NCBI GenBank assembly: GCA_032622095.1
Contig: CP136064.1
Coordinates: 218,504,205-218,568,204, forward strand
From: Siphonodentalium dalli
Lineage: Eukaryota > Mollusca > Scaphopoda > Gadilida > Siphonodentaliidae
Length of the DNA: 64,000 bases
Direction of reading: 5' to 3'
The position numbers were made by a program, and so were the translations under genes. Position 1 is the first letter of the stretch, and each line of letters begins with the position of its first letter. Under the pieces are notes generated by a model. It ran no database searches, was not told where the DNA came from, and saw only the letters and a program-made list of their open reading frames with translations. Shown here one piece after another: positions 1-11,703 of the stretch.

Positions 1-1030
1 TGATGGTATATTGTGAAATTAAAAATATAACTCAACATTATGATACCATAGAACCAAGACAATAAGCTATTTGGTGATTATGTGAAATTATTAATTGTTC
101 TAGTAGTTATTGTTACCGAAAGGGACTAAAATGTTTTATCGTCTCTTATATAATAATTCCTCAGATTCTATATATAAAATGAAGATGGTGATATGTGAAA
201 TTCAAGATTTTTCGCCTGATAGATCCAGAGAAATTCTTTGTTGAAAATCTATTGCCATTTTTGGCTGGATTTATGCAAAACATGCGTCACCCCCCCCCCC
301 CCCCCCCTAACCGCACAATTTCCGGTAAACTACGTGACATACACACACAAGAATGATGGACAAAAATATCGAAATCAAGAAAGTACGCATTTTACCGGAT
401 TATAAAGCGAAACTTTGAAAGAAAGAATTGTCTACCCCTGGATGATAACAGAGCAGTTTACTATATTATGGCTTTCCGGACAAGAAACCACAAACTCCAC
501 ATAGAACACGTTGCCTGAATAAATACAGATTATTCCGATAATTTTCACAAATGAAATCGGCGAAGAATACGACATGGTTCTGAAATATAGGAAACTTAAC
601 GAACTTATATGTATAAAATAACTGAAACCCTACTACTACCAGAGACCTAAGCATTATGGCATGTCCACATGAAGCTGCAAGAAAATATCTGCAAGAAAAT
701 ATCAGATACAAATTTACCCTGATATGTTTTGCAGCAAAGATTGCACCCATGAGAACGCGGCGGTTTAGATCGCGATGATGAGCTCAATCAGACTAATATT
801 AGTCGTACTGGTTCAAGTGACTTCAGACCAGTATTAATCGTACAGGTTCAAGTGACTTCCTTCGGGCAAACAACCTTTCTGCAATCATGTGTGGGGTGGC
901 AAAAGTGAAAGGATGACTGACCCCCCCCCCATATATTCTACACCCCAATTATGAAGTTTTATAGAGTTGTGGATGTGGTTTGGTTCATGGGACTGTGGTG
1001 TATAGCACGTGTCTGGCTATCAGACATACA
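1..1030. other. AT-rich intergenic DNA, no gene seen
   Basis: I see no convincing coding sequence. There is an 18-base C run at 290-307 and a 10-base C run at 921-930. The reverse-strand open frame at 466-750 has no recognisable domain and reads as chance. Confidence 0.6.
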
Positions 1031-1139
1031 GGCCGGATTCGTCATCTCAGGTTTAAACCTGGTCTACGTAAACCTCTAGGTTTAAACCGCCGTGAGTCAA
1101 CAAAATCCGAGGTTTAAACCTGAGACCGCAGGTCTAAGT

Positions 1140-1475
1140 GACGCATTCGTCATCTCTGGTTTAAACCTGGTCCAGCCAGACCAGTGGTTTAGCAGTAGTG
1201 TCTCTGTATCGTCGAGATAAATAATCCCACGTTCCCAATGCGAACCGCCTCGTTTTATTGATTGCGAAAATCAATAATTACGCCAGCGAGCATATTTTGA
1301 TTGGAAATGTAAAAGCGAGAAGCATTAACACCTATACAGCGTGTGGGGATAAGTTTTTGTCAATTTCGTTAATTTGTTTGCGTTTTATAAGCTTAAACCG
1401 GCAACTAAACCATCTAATTCGATGGTCCAGCTAAACCAGCTTTACCGATGCTAAACTTGAGATGACGAATCCGTC
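1140..1475. mobile_element. Small internal MITE related to the outer element
   Basis: Bases 1140-1156 (GACGCATTCGTCATCTC) match the reverse complement of 1459-1475 at 16 of 17 positions. The same terminal motif starts the surrounding element, so this is either a short family member nested at its left end or an internal duplication of that end. No clear target duplication is visible. Confidence 0.55.
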
Positions 1476-1980
1476 TTTTCTTCGTCGCGGTTTAGAATTG
1501 TCAAACAATCAGTCAAAGGGTGGAGCTGTAAATAATCTCGAGTGAGGGCGTGTCTAAGTGACGACTGCTGACTGGACCAGGTGTTATCATGTCACAGTTG
1601 ATTCATTCGCACGCGAGCTTTGCTCAGATATGGACATCTTCCTTCAATATGATTTTTCCAACTATCTTTTGTTTTTATTGGCTTGTGGCAATCACAATCT
1701 ACGAATTAATTTGAAGGGTTCAACGTTTTAATTTTGACACCGAGACGATGCTACTGCATGACCAGATATGCTATACACATAGTTTGCAATCCTAAACTTA
1801 TATTGCTATATGTGTCAAATTTGATAACTTATTTTGATGTAGATCATGCCACAAAGCTCTACTCTGGCTACGCCCATAACTGTCCATAATATTCCACAGT
1901 TCAAAATCTGGGAACTTTTTGATTTTCTGCATGACGGAAATTTATGACATTGAAAAAAAGCAACGCATGTAATATATAGA

Positions 1981-2126
1981 GGATCTCACATGAGTTTCTA
2001 TTTTATACGGAATTTATCAACCGAGTTCACTAAATTCGATTTGAGCCGAGGTTTACCGAGGCTCAAATAGAATTTAGAGGACGAGGTTGATAAATTACGT
2101 ATAAAATAGGACGAGTGTGAGATACC
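1981..2126. repeat. Foldback (palindromic) element, 146 bp
   Basis: The two halves are diverged reverse complements: GGATCTCACATGAGT at the left pairs with the right end ACGAGTGTGAGATACC, and the match runs inward to a centre near 2053. It would form a long hairpin. No coding capacity. Confidence 0.65.
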
Positions 2127-2689
2127 TTTTATCACATGATCAAATAAACCCGAAGCAACGCGAAATATTCATCGAAAACAACAATCATAAACTACAGCGA
2201 TCGCAAGTTATTTGAAGAACGCCGTGACGTCATCGCACGCGCTGATATTAAACGTGTCTATTACCGATAATTATGAAACTGCTTTTATGGCCAAATTATG
2301 TGATAAATTTCTTTATTAAAAGCTGTCCTTCTTCGTGCTTGCCCACTTCCAACAGATGCCGCTTCTGGTGTGTAATCATAAGCAAATTGCCTTTACTTGA
2401 CTGACTTTTGGTCCAGGGTTGATTCGATTTTGGAGCCTTTATTCTGCGTCAGAGGGCAGGCCCATTTGTGCGACAGGGGCCTGCGACACCTTTGGGCACA
2501 TTATGATCATTCGAACATTTTAATTTAAAAATTTTTTTTATTTATATTTAAAACAAACAAATATTAATTTAAATTCAAAATTTTATTTCTTGTTAGATTC
2601 AACTCCTTACTCAATTTAACAACACAATTTGTTCATTTTTTTAAAAATAAATTTTTTATTATTTTTAAATCAAACTTTTTTTAACCTAA

Positions 2690-2815
2690 CACCGTTATAC
2701 CATCCGAGTCACAACACCTAATTTGGTTGAAATCGGTCCAGGGGTATGGGAGAACAGTTGCGAACAGACAAACGGACATAGAGGTAGACAGGTGCTATAC
2801 CCTTTAATATATACA
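2690..2815 (+). repeat. Possible LINE 3' tail remnant
   Basis: The stretch has the phrasing common in 3' ends of invertebrate non-LTR elements: a GGTTGAAATCGGTCCAGG-like segment, then repeated GACAGAC/GGACA steps, then a short A/T tail. No reverse transcriptase sequence is attached. The assignment rests on resemblance only. Confidence 0.4.
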
Positions 2816-2955
2816 TATATACATGTAAATACACCAATTTTTTTTTTGGCGGGTAAAGCATCTTGCAAAAAAAATCAATCACAAACAAAGTGATGAACAG
2901 CGCGTGAAACTCGTGTTGAGAGATATGGCCTTTGTCAGATTGATTTAAACCCAGA

Positions 2956-5374
2956 GGTCCGAATCGGCATCTCTGGTTTAGACTAGGTTTTATTCTAGAC
3001 CAGGTTTAACTCCAGTTTAAGCTAGGTTTAAGTAGGGTTTAAACTTGGTTTTACAGTAGTTAAACCAGGTTTATGGGAGTAAAACTGGGTTTTAGCGTAC
3101 TTAAACCAAGTTTTGTGATAAACTCAGTTTAAGTTGAAACTAGGTTTTATTAACGTGATAAAGTTATGGTAATATTACTAATTGTTTGTGGTGAATTGGC
3201 AATATAATCATCAGTATAAGCTTAGGTATATATGATTTATACGTACCATACGTCTCGCCTCGAACATACACCTTTAAATATACTTTGAAAAAAATTCAAA
3301 GTTAAACCATCCTACCCCAGGTTTGACTAAAACCTAGTTTTTTGGGTTTAATTATTCGGCCGATATTTTTCGCCCAATATTGATGTTGTTTCTTCATGAA
3401 TATGGGAGTGTTTTATTTTGAATTGGGGGAGGCGTTTATGCGCGGGCGTTTGTCACTCAATGTAGATGCAGGATAGTCTTAGTGGAATTCGGGGAGGCGA
3501 TGTCGGTACTTATGAGATAAATTCTAACAAAATATGTGCCAGTGTGATGGATGATTTCTTGCTATATATGTCTGTTTGCAATTCGCTCGTTCGGATGTAG
3601 ATTTGGCGACTGAGAGCATGGCGGGATCGGACTGATCAGATTGACACGTTAGACACGAACATGACTTTTGAAACTGATTCCTTATTCACAAAAAGGTCTC
3701 TTTCGGTCAATTTGGCGCATGGGTTGGTGGCCCGCCCAAATACCTATCAGAGACACCCCAGCCTTCACCCGGGGGAGGTTAACGGCCACCCTGAGGGGGT
3801 GGAGTATGGACTATTTTGGAGAACTGTAAGGATTTCGACCAATTTGATAGTATGGGTGGGTGGCTCGCCCCAAATAACCCATAGAAACACCCCACCCTCA
3901 CATCCGGGGGGGGGGGGGGGTACCACCGATGGGGTGAACGTGGGATATGGACCATTTTCGAGACTGGTAAGGATTTCGGCATGGATGGATGGCCCGCTCA
4001 AATGTCCCATAGAAACAGCCCACCCCTGAACGCTGGGGGACCACCCCAGGAGGTGAAAATGGGGTATTGACCATTTTCGAGAACGGTAAGGATTTCGGTC
4101 AATTTGACGTCAGCAGTGTGGGTAGCCCGCTTCAACTACCCCCTATAAAACCTCACCCGGAGGTACCACCCCGAGGGGGTGAAATGGAGTATGGACCATT
4201 TTCGAGAACGGTGGGTGGCACATTACAAATGCCCCCCATAGAAACACCCCACCCCCACTCGGACCCCATTTTCAACCGCGGTAAGGGTGGGGGTGTTTCT
4301 ATGACTATATTTGAGGGCGGGCCGCCCACCAATGACGTCATATTGGCCGAAATCCTTACCGATCTCGATAACGGTCCATACCCCATTCTATGGGGTATTT
4401 GGGGCGGGCCACCTACACAATCGTAATATTGACCAACAGAGGCATGTTTTTGCGAATAATGAATAAAATGCTCCATACCCCATTTTCACCCCAGCAGGGT
4501 GGTACCCTCCAGGGATGAGGGTAGGGTGTCTATATGGGATATTTGGAGCAGGCCACATACCATCTTCAACCCTCGGGTGGTAACCCACCCCACCCCGCCC
4601 GGATGTGAGGGGTGGGGTGTTTATATGTGTTATTTGAGGTACCCTTCCCCGGGGGTGAGGGTTGGGGTGTTTCTATTCGGTATTTGGGCGTACCCAATTT
4701 CCACCTCCTCTGGTAGGACCCTCCCCCGGTGAGGGTGGGTAGGGGTGGTTCTATGGTGTATTTTGATCGTGCCACCCACTCCTGCTGCCAAATTAATTAG
4801 CCTAAATCCTTACCGTCCATACCCCTGTTATCCCGGGGTGAGGGGTGATGTTTCTATCGGGTATTATGGGCGAGCCACCCATTCATGCCGTCAAATTCGC
4901 CGAAATCCTTCCCATCTCAAAAATGGTCCATACCCCATTTTCACCCGTCCGGATGGTACCCCCGGGGTGGTGGTGTTTCTATGGGGTATTTGTGGCGGGC
5001 CCCCACCCATGCCCTCAAGAGATATTTTTGAGTTCCAAAAGTCACGTTCGTCCATGATATTAGATAATATCCAACCGTTATACAACAGACCGTGCATTCG
5101 TCGTGATTTCTCAAAGCGCACGGGTTATTCCCCTGATTAGGAGATTATATAGCGACAACAGGTCGCGTGACCGGACAATGAATTGACAAGTAGCGATAAT
5201 AAACAGACCGACCACGCCTCCTATTCTTGCAATTGGACAAGTGAGGCCCACAGGTAACGCAATCGACCAAATCTATGTCGTCCCAGCGGTGGAGAAAAAC
5301 TTGGTTTTACTACTAAAACCCAGTTTAAACTGGTAGTTTAAACTAGGTCTAAACTGGAGATGCCGATTCGGACC
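2956..5374. mobile_element. Inner 2.4 kb TIR element carrying a palindromic array
   Basis: Bases 2956-2983 (starting GGTCCGAATCGGCATCTC) match the reverse complement of 5347-5374 at 26 of 28 positions. AGA flanks both ends (2953-2955 and 5375-5377), a 3-bp target duplication like that of the outer element. Just inside the left end, short GGTTTA/TAAACC sub-repeats in both orientations run to about 3130, and similar motifs precede the right end. No transposase is seen; the open frames in the middle are by-products of the GC-rich array. Its ends differ from the outer element's in exact sequence but share their layout, suggesting related families, one inserted in the other. Confidence 0.72.
3720..5060. 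repeat. Head-to-head tandem array forming a giant imperfect palindrome
   Basis: From about 3720 to 4290 roughly four diverged units of about 120-135 bp repeat. They carry a TATGGACCATTTTCGAGA segment, then GGTAAGGATTTCGG, then a C-rich segment with CCATAGAAACACCCCACCC. From about 4300 to 5060 the same units recur as reverse complement (CCGAAATCCTTACCG, then GGTCCATACCCCATTTTCACC). The two halves can therefore pair across the element. A G run occupies about 3905-3920. Several 60-130 residue open frames occur on both strands here because the repeats are GC-rich; they overlap each other and have no domain, so I do not call them genes. Confidence 0.75.
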
Positions 5375-5676
5375 AGAATATTATCAGATCAATGGCCCAT
5401 GAGCGATACTTGGATGAATAAATCCATTGGTCCATTGAGCGTGCACGCGTTCGTGATAATTTATGACGTGTCAATAACTATTGTATCGGCCTGTCTTTTG
5501 GTCCGTTTGGTAAGAGTGTAGTTTGACTGCATGCTCATATCACCGAATCGAGTTGTCAGTTAGCTGGCAACTGAACGTCAAAAACGCCTACTTAGACCAG
5601 GTTTGGCTGGACCGCCAATATAGGTTTAAACCAGGTTTAAACTCGGAGGTTTAAACCGGAGATGACGAATCCGGCC

Positions 5677-6567
5677 ACAGGGTTGTGGCGACATGGGGCT
5701 TGGTGTGTCTTACTACCGTATTGTTTTCAAAAGTTGTAAATTTCATACCAGACACAATAATATTTGGAAATTTCACACCAACAATAGGTTGAAATTGTTC
5801 TCGTAGCTGGAGCCGTGGACAGGTAGCGGACATTTTCTCGCTGTCCGGTCCGCATGCATGTTGACGGGAATTAGTTTTAGAATCAGAAAGATTGATCGTG
5901 AACGGTGAACCCCGAAGCAAATGTATTGGATCTCTATTGGAGTGTTCTCTTCCTGTAATATTCTAAATATGTGCCATGTATGCGGATACCGTTGTGGAGG
6001 TTCTGGGTCCATAAACGTTCCGATGCTACCATTGGTTTGTTATTACTGTAATCATGATGATATAGTATTTTTACACTCGCTATCACACCCGCTGAGTAAT
6101 ATCTTGCAACAAACGAATGGGAACCTATGGACCGGGTGCCAAATCTTCTATTTCCCACAAAATGAAATTATGGAGATAAAACACCTATACACGTATTGTC
6201 ACGGACATCTGGTCGTCTGGTAAATGATTTTTGTCAATACAATAAAAGGTGAGACTAATTCTTTATATGCATTTCATTTATGATTATTTTCAGTTTCATT
6301 TTCAGAAAATAAATCCATTCCAATGTTCGTGTGTGTGTGGATAATCTGATATGTTTGCTTTGTGAGAAGAATGTCGTTAATGTTCTGTGACAACTACAAG
6401 GAAATTGAAAATATCATTATTAATCGCTCTTATTTCCGAATAAGTGACACCGAACCGATCACAATGACCATACTATATTCTTTAATATATGCCACAGAAA
6501 ACATAGTGTCAACAGCTTGATCTTATGCATAATTCTCATAAAAAGCCACTTCAAAAAACGTCGACTG
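5677..6567. other. Intergenic, no gene seen
   Basis: Overlapping 74-100 residue open frames occur on both strands between 5651 and 6223, but none has a recognisable motif. I see no strong repeat here. Confidence 0.4.
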
Positions 6568-8078
6568 ATGGCATATGACATGTGATGGGTATTCAACCGT
6601 TTTGGCGCATGTGACCATCCTTCGATATATACGGTACTGGAGCCCATGGAGTCTACACTGCACCGGGTGGAGTTAAGACTGTTCGCTTGACCGGTGAATG
6701 TGCGCAGTTGTTAATTCATAGCTACAATTTCGGAGGAAGTGCAGTTGCTGTTACAATACAGTATTAGACCCGTCCTGTGTCAATATCCAATGTTCAGACT
6801 GATACGCTTCCCAACTCTCCTTTTTAATGATGTCCCCGTAGCCGATGTGTTCAGGTCGTGCAGGGGTACGATCATTGAATTATGGCCAAGACGAGGTTGG
6901 CACGGGTTCGAAACACGACATGGGCGAAAATCGGGACCGATTTTCAATCTTAAAGGCACGGGTGGAGTTCGTTGCAGAAATATTTATATTGTTCAAATCG
7001 CCATCAACAGAAGGAACACCAAAATATATACAGTTCCGCTCATATGCCAAACATAATCAGCGCGTAAATAGTATATTGTCGTCAAGACGTACGATGGTGT
7101 ACGTAAACAAGAGACTGTTCGTGTTACAGAAGTTGTGCTTCTGTTTACATAACACAGCGCAATTCTATTGGTTAATCACACCAATATGATATAAACGCTC
7201 TTTATTATTTCCATATCAGGAAAGCAGTAACAAATAACGCTCTTTGTGTTCACCATATCCGGATCAAAACAAAAGCCAGGAAGCGGAACGTTTTTTGCTT
7301 TTGTTTACATAACAAAGGGGGGAAATTACAATAACATAATGTTTATGCTATATTTCTGATTGGCATAAGAACAAAGTCTGTCTATATCTTACTATTCCTT
7401 CTGTTTATGACGGTTTTTGGCGGAGGTGAATATTTTAACAGCATACCCACCGCCAACGCCGCCCGTATCTTTAATCTGAGTTGAGGGACATCTCATTCCG
7501 ATCGATACATGGCCATAAGAAATCAGAATTTGTTTACGCTCACTGTTGTATTGTTTGAATCAATAAAACTCATATTGAGTCCGTGCCTCCTTAAATATGA
7601 TATAAACAATGACCCGAACAAAACATTATTATTGTATTAGTTTATTATTTAGCTTGACTGTTGACTCCAAGGTGCTAAAATAAAGTCAGTGACATCTGCC
7701 GGTCTCTGCATATGGTCGACCATCTCATTTCTGGAGGAAAATAGGAAAATAATATTAACTTGCTTAAAATATAATCCGGGAACTTATACATGTATAAGAA
7801 CGAACACATACGGTGCATTAGGCCTACATCGGGGTACCGAAATTCGTTCTTTCCACGAATAACACCTCAGTGGAACAAAATACAGGAGCAATACGCGCGC
7901 GAATTAACAACATTTACTACGGGGAGTTCAACAGTTCAGCCAACAGTCTAACTCTCCACCCGGTGCAGGTATGTGGCCTACATTGACTCCAGCACCGTAT
8001 AGATCAAGACCAACAGACGACCACATGCGCCAAATCGGTCTCTATAACCACCACATTTCATAGACCGTTGCAAGCTGC
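6568..8078. repeat. Long inverted repeat element with about 0.2 kb arms
   Basis: The left arm at about 6568-6760 matches the reverse complement of about 7860-8078 with divergence. The clearest anchors are TTTGGCGCATGTG (left) against CACATGCGCCAAA (right), and GCACCGGGTGGAG (left) against CTCCACCCGGTGC (right). The interior holds a complete TTAA-flanked MITE (6950-7474), which must have landed in it later. No coding capacity is seen. Confidence 0.6.
6950..7474. mobile_element. TTAA-flanked MITE, copy 1
   Basis: The copy starts TTAAAGGCACGGG and ends GCCCGTATCTTTAA, giving imperfect terminal inverted repeats next to TTAA at both ends. The interior shares long stretches with 12466-12967 and with the split copy at 50439-55226, for example TTTGTTTACATAACA and CACCGCCAACGCCGCCCG. 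TTAA target sites are typical of piggyBac-type transposition; no transposase is encoded, so that class is inference. Small open frames at 6739-7189 are not supported as genes. Confidence 0.75.
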
Positions 8079-8699
8079 AAAACAGAGTTCATTCCCCTCG
8101 CTACGCTACATGTATTTCTGACAGCTGCCGGCATGTGTATTTTCGTAATTAAATCTAACATTTTTCATTGAAGAGTTTTGTCAGTTACAATTCATTCTGG
8201 CTTGATCTAGACAATTTTCAAATGAATATGGACTGTTACGATGCAGAATGAAATGTAACCTACAAAAGTCTCACATAAATAAAGGTGCTATTTATTCACA
8301 TTATGTCTAGGTGCTGGCAGCGGTAAGTCCTGCTTAGGTGACTGGAGTCAGCACGAAGTTTGAGACCGTTGTATGACGTGCTATATTCTGCCCCACGTGT
8401 TCAAATTTCCAATTTGGGGAAACTTTAACACCGGGCCAGTTGGTACTCATAACGTATATTTCACCGAGTCGTTGATGCAAACTGTTTTCAGTGGACATTT
8501 TTTGAAGAGGCTGTTTTTATGATAATTATCGATAAGATCAAACAGGTTTCTGATCAATATTAACCCTTGTTTCCAATATAAATCCAAGATGGCCACCAAT
8601 CCAATCATTATTTCAACATGAAGTTCCAACTGGTATAAAAATTAAGGCACATGCCTAACAAAAGATTAATTCCATCTGGCCTTGTCATATTTTGAAGAT
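8079..8699. other. Intergenic, nothing recognised
   Basis: AT-rich DNA with no convincing open frame or repeat boundary that I can define. Confidence 0.4.
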
Positions 8700-9680
8700 A
8701 GTAGCAACCATGGCTGACTAACTTTGAAATTTATCACTTTTTGCACCAAAAACATGAAATTTTGTCATAAAATCATTTCGTTTCAATTATTTCGGAATAA
8801 TATACGGACAATTTCTCAAGACTGTTTCAGTGGTAGATCAAACGTTAAGATCTTTAAAAAATCTTCGAAACTGTATACTGCAAACAACACATACAACATC
8901 TGGGACAAATTCGTAACCATATTTTAGAATGTTTTTATTATGTTACCCCTCACCCCAAAAATCATGAAATTTTGTTTTTGTGATAATCATCCGATAGAAC
9001 ATGGATGAGAATCTAATAAGGACACTATTCGATCACATTTCTAAAGACTGTATTGGCAATTACATACACAATGACCACAAGTTGAAATTTTACTACTTTT
9101 TCTACTAAAACATAAGCAATTTTGTTAGAAAAGCCTCGTCATTTCAGATATTTTGGTCCAATAAGTGGTCATTTACTCATAGGATATTTGCGATAGTTCA
9201 CAGTGTTTGCTCTTATATGCTTACATGAATACATCTTATGTGGCTAATATGTAACAACGTTTCAGAAATTTGATTTATGTTACCCCTCACCCCAATAATC
9301 ACGAAAATGTGACTTTGTTGTAAGGATTCAATATATCTTTGGTTAAATCTTATAAAGTGAGTTTGTCGATCTCAGTTCGTCATATATGATAATTTATTAA
9401 CCTCATTGTCAGTATACTCTTGACATTTACAATTTTATGTCTAATAACAATTATATTTGATGTATTTCAAGTATATTCAACCAATATAAGGGCACTTTCT
9501 CAAACATTTCCCAAGATAATGTATAATATGTGATCTTAAAAGTTTCGAAACTGAATGTCGATTACAACACTTCTAAAGGTGTATACATGTCATGTCTTGG
9601 TGAAATAGAATAAAATTCTAAAAATCTATTACACGATCAATTATAGATATATTTGAAAAGTATTGCCCCAATATCATTGA
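8700..9680. repeat. Diverged direct-repeat array, roughly 0.34 kb period
   Basis: A segment reading GTTACCCCTCACCCCAA followed by ATCA(T/C)GAAA occurs near 8941 and again near 9280. Companion segments about an ACTTTTT…AAAACAT…AATTTTGT pattern recur near 8735 and 9095. Divergence is high, so the period is approximate. No gene is seen. Confidence 0.45.
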
Positions 9681-9840
9681 ATTATGTAATATAGTATACA
9701 AGCGGGAGGTGTATATATAGACATGTATTTCAGATCACAACTTTAATTTGTCCATCAATAATACACATAACATAAAGCGGGCCTATATTTGTTTATACTG
9801 TGTTCTTAAATTCAAGGTTTGTTATATTATATAAGAAATG

Positions 9841-9980
9841 AACGGCGGTTTCAATGTGGTCATGGGATTTTGACCGCGAGAGAAAATTCAACAAACTGCA
9901 TGAACCCCGAAGTGTTTCATGCGGGAGTTTGCTGAATTTTTATCGCGGTCAAAACACATGACCACGTTGAATCCGCTGTT
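9841..9980. repeat. Foldback element, 140 bp
   Basis: AACGGCGGTTTCAATGTGGT at the left end pairs with the right end ACCACGTTGAATCCGCTGTT, and the match continues inward through GTTTGCTGAATTTT/AAAATTCAACAAAC. This is a hairpin-type MITE with no coding capacity. Confidence 0.7.
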
Positions 9981-10684
9981 TATTTATTTATATTTATAAC
10001 TTAAATTCATTATCAACTAGGATTGTCTGTCTTTCCCACTGCTTATTCAACTTTAAATGCACGGATAGAGTTCTTCAGTTCGGACAGTTCGAATCCTCGG
10101 TTTTTAGAAAACCAAACATTGTGAGAATCCGTTGAAGGGAAGCGGAAAAACGAAATTTCACAGTACAATATACACATATGACGAAATGTCTTGTTTAGCT
10201 TGTAATGAATGTAGACGTGTTGATTTCAAGAATTATAATATCTTAAACTAACAACTAAGTTTCGGTTGTGGATGATAAAGAATTGACAGCACGCCATTCT
10301 ATCAAAATTATATATTTGTGAGGTCGTGAGTTGTGTAATCAGAGGAGATGAATTGTAGGTTGCAGGATAACAACACTGATTATAGACCAAAAACAATTTC
10401 TTGCCAAATCCGGACGTGCTGAATACTCAAGCAGTCGTTCATGTTCGACAATCCCCGGTGATTTCCGGGATCAATGTAGTCACAGACATATGAACGACAT
10501 TGAAAGTGACGCCACGTTACGTTCATAGGTTTATGAACACATTGAATCAGGGGGCGTGTCTACCGTAACGCTATAGGGAAATCGGAAGCTATATTAGGTG
10601 TATGTAAATATATAATCACCAGTGCCTGTGTTAATACGTTGAACATATATTTTAGGCATTCTTAATATCACAATTACATCTACA
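9981..10684. other. Intergenic, nothing recognised
   Basis: AT-rich sequence with no supported gene or repeat boundary. It lies just downstream of the reverse-strand pseudogene. Confidence 0.4.
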
Positions 10685-11703
10685 TTACTCTGTGCATGGT
10701 AAATAAATGTTTGCACATTTGCACCTGTTACAAGTTTGGGATTTGCAACAACACTTAATTAGTTCTGAACACACAGCTGCAACTTCTGGTAACGTATTCC
10801 ACAATGGTTTACATCCATGGTCTTCAAACGTCCATCCCAAGTCACGCGGTTCAGGTATAGGAATGGCTATGTCATGACAATTGTACCACACTCCTGCCTG
10901 GTAGAATGCTCGTATACTGTTTTATGGCCGCTTTTTGAGAGACAAGTTTTGGAGAATTCTCATCATGCCTCATTAATCAGCAACTTTTGACAACCTTTAT
11001 TATAATTATCGTTCGAGTTCTTTGAAAATATATGATGACGAATCTAGTTGAATAAAAGGTTGATTCGCCAATAGAAGAAATGTACATGTATCTGTGTTCA
11101 CGGGATATTTTCATGCCATCCAGAACCTTTTTCTGCCCTTTCCACGGAAGAAGGATGTGGTATCACAACCAGGTATCGATGGGTAGAGATAAACAATTGT
11201 CGTCGCCCAGAGCGGAACATGTGCTGTTGACATGGTACAATGTTTCCTTTTGCCTGTTGCCTGCACCACTGTTAGCATAGGTAAACTTTGAAAACTGTTC
11301 AGAGGAGAATTACCAGTGTATCTGTGTCAACAGTACGAACGTGGATTGACGTCAGTCCACAAGAATAAAGCGCATGCATAATGTGCGGCACAATTCTAAT
11401 ATCAGCTTCCTCCTGACAACAGTTTCACAATATCTACTCGGAAGAATTTGCTAATTTGAGAGTTGGCGAACCTTCTGTCGTGTATATCAATTTATCATCA
11501 CCTATAACATGTTCTGACGCTTTACTTGTCCGGAATTCAAATAGGTTCATAAGGGTTTTCCTATTGCTTGTTTTGAAAAGGCTGCGAAGTTTCAATGCCA
11601 CCAACTTTCCGTCCATGACCTGTACCACGATTCTCAGGAGTACTTCCTTTTGTGCTGCATTCAAAATACCTGTCCCACACAACATATATGACATTAACAC
11701 TTC
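10685..11703 (-). pseudogene. Decayed multi-copy invertebrate ORF with XPG/FEN1-like acidic motifs and Cys-rich tail
   Basis: Four reverse-strand segments, read in order, line up as one protein. Segment 1 is at 11703-11437, with NRKTLMNLFEF and GDDKLIYTTEG. Segment 2 is at 11412-11302, with EEADIRI and, further on, VRTVDTDTLVILL. Segment 3 is at 11188-11114, with GCDTTSFFRGKG. Segment 4 is at 10915-10688, with RAFYQAGVWYN, a GW…LWNTLPE stretch and a CKSQTCNRCKC tail. Segments 1 and 2 share a frame, as do 3 and 4. Stops follow segments 1, 2 and 3 and one frameshift lies between 2 and 3, so the gene is dead. I recognise this order from uncharacterised, repetitive ORFs of corals, echinoderms and molluscs. 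The spacing of EEAD, DTD and GCDT…GKG resembles the metal-binding acidic residues of XPG/FEN1-type nucleases; that function is inference. Mobility is likely but unproven. Confidence 0.72.

Larger units (their letters stand above)
1031..5676. mobile_element. Outer 4.6 kb TIR element, non-autonomous, Harbinger-like
   Basis: The first 30 bases (1031-1060, beginning GGCCGGATTCGTCATCTC) are the reverse complement of 5647-5676 with one mismatch. Both ends are flanked by ACA (1028-1030 and 5677-5679), consistent with a 3-bp target duplication. Inside the termini, sub-repeats of the type TTTAAACCTGG recur in both orientations. No transposase ORF is visible, so the element would depend on an enzyme supplied elsewhere. 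Three-base duplications and GGCC-type termini are typical of PIF/Harbinger MITE-like elements; that assignment is inference. A second TIR element (2956-5374), a small MITE (1140-1475) and a foldback (1981-2126) lie within it. Confidence 0.72.

Noticed and set aside
466-750. Reverse-strand 94-codon frame with hydrophobic stretches
   Set aside because: No recognisable family and no splice or promoter support.
3661-5140. Several open frames of 60-130 codons on both strands
   Set aside because: They overlap each other in opposite directions, are rich in Pro/Gly from the GC-rich tandem units and contain no domain.
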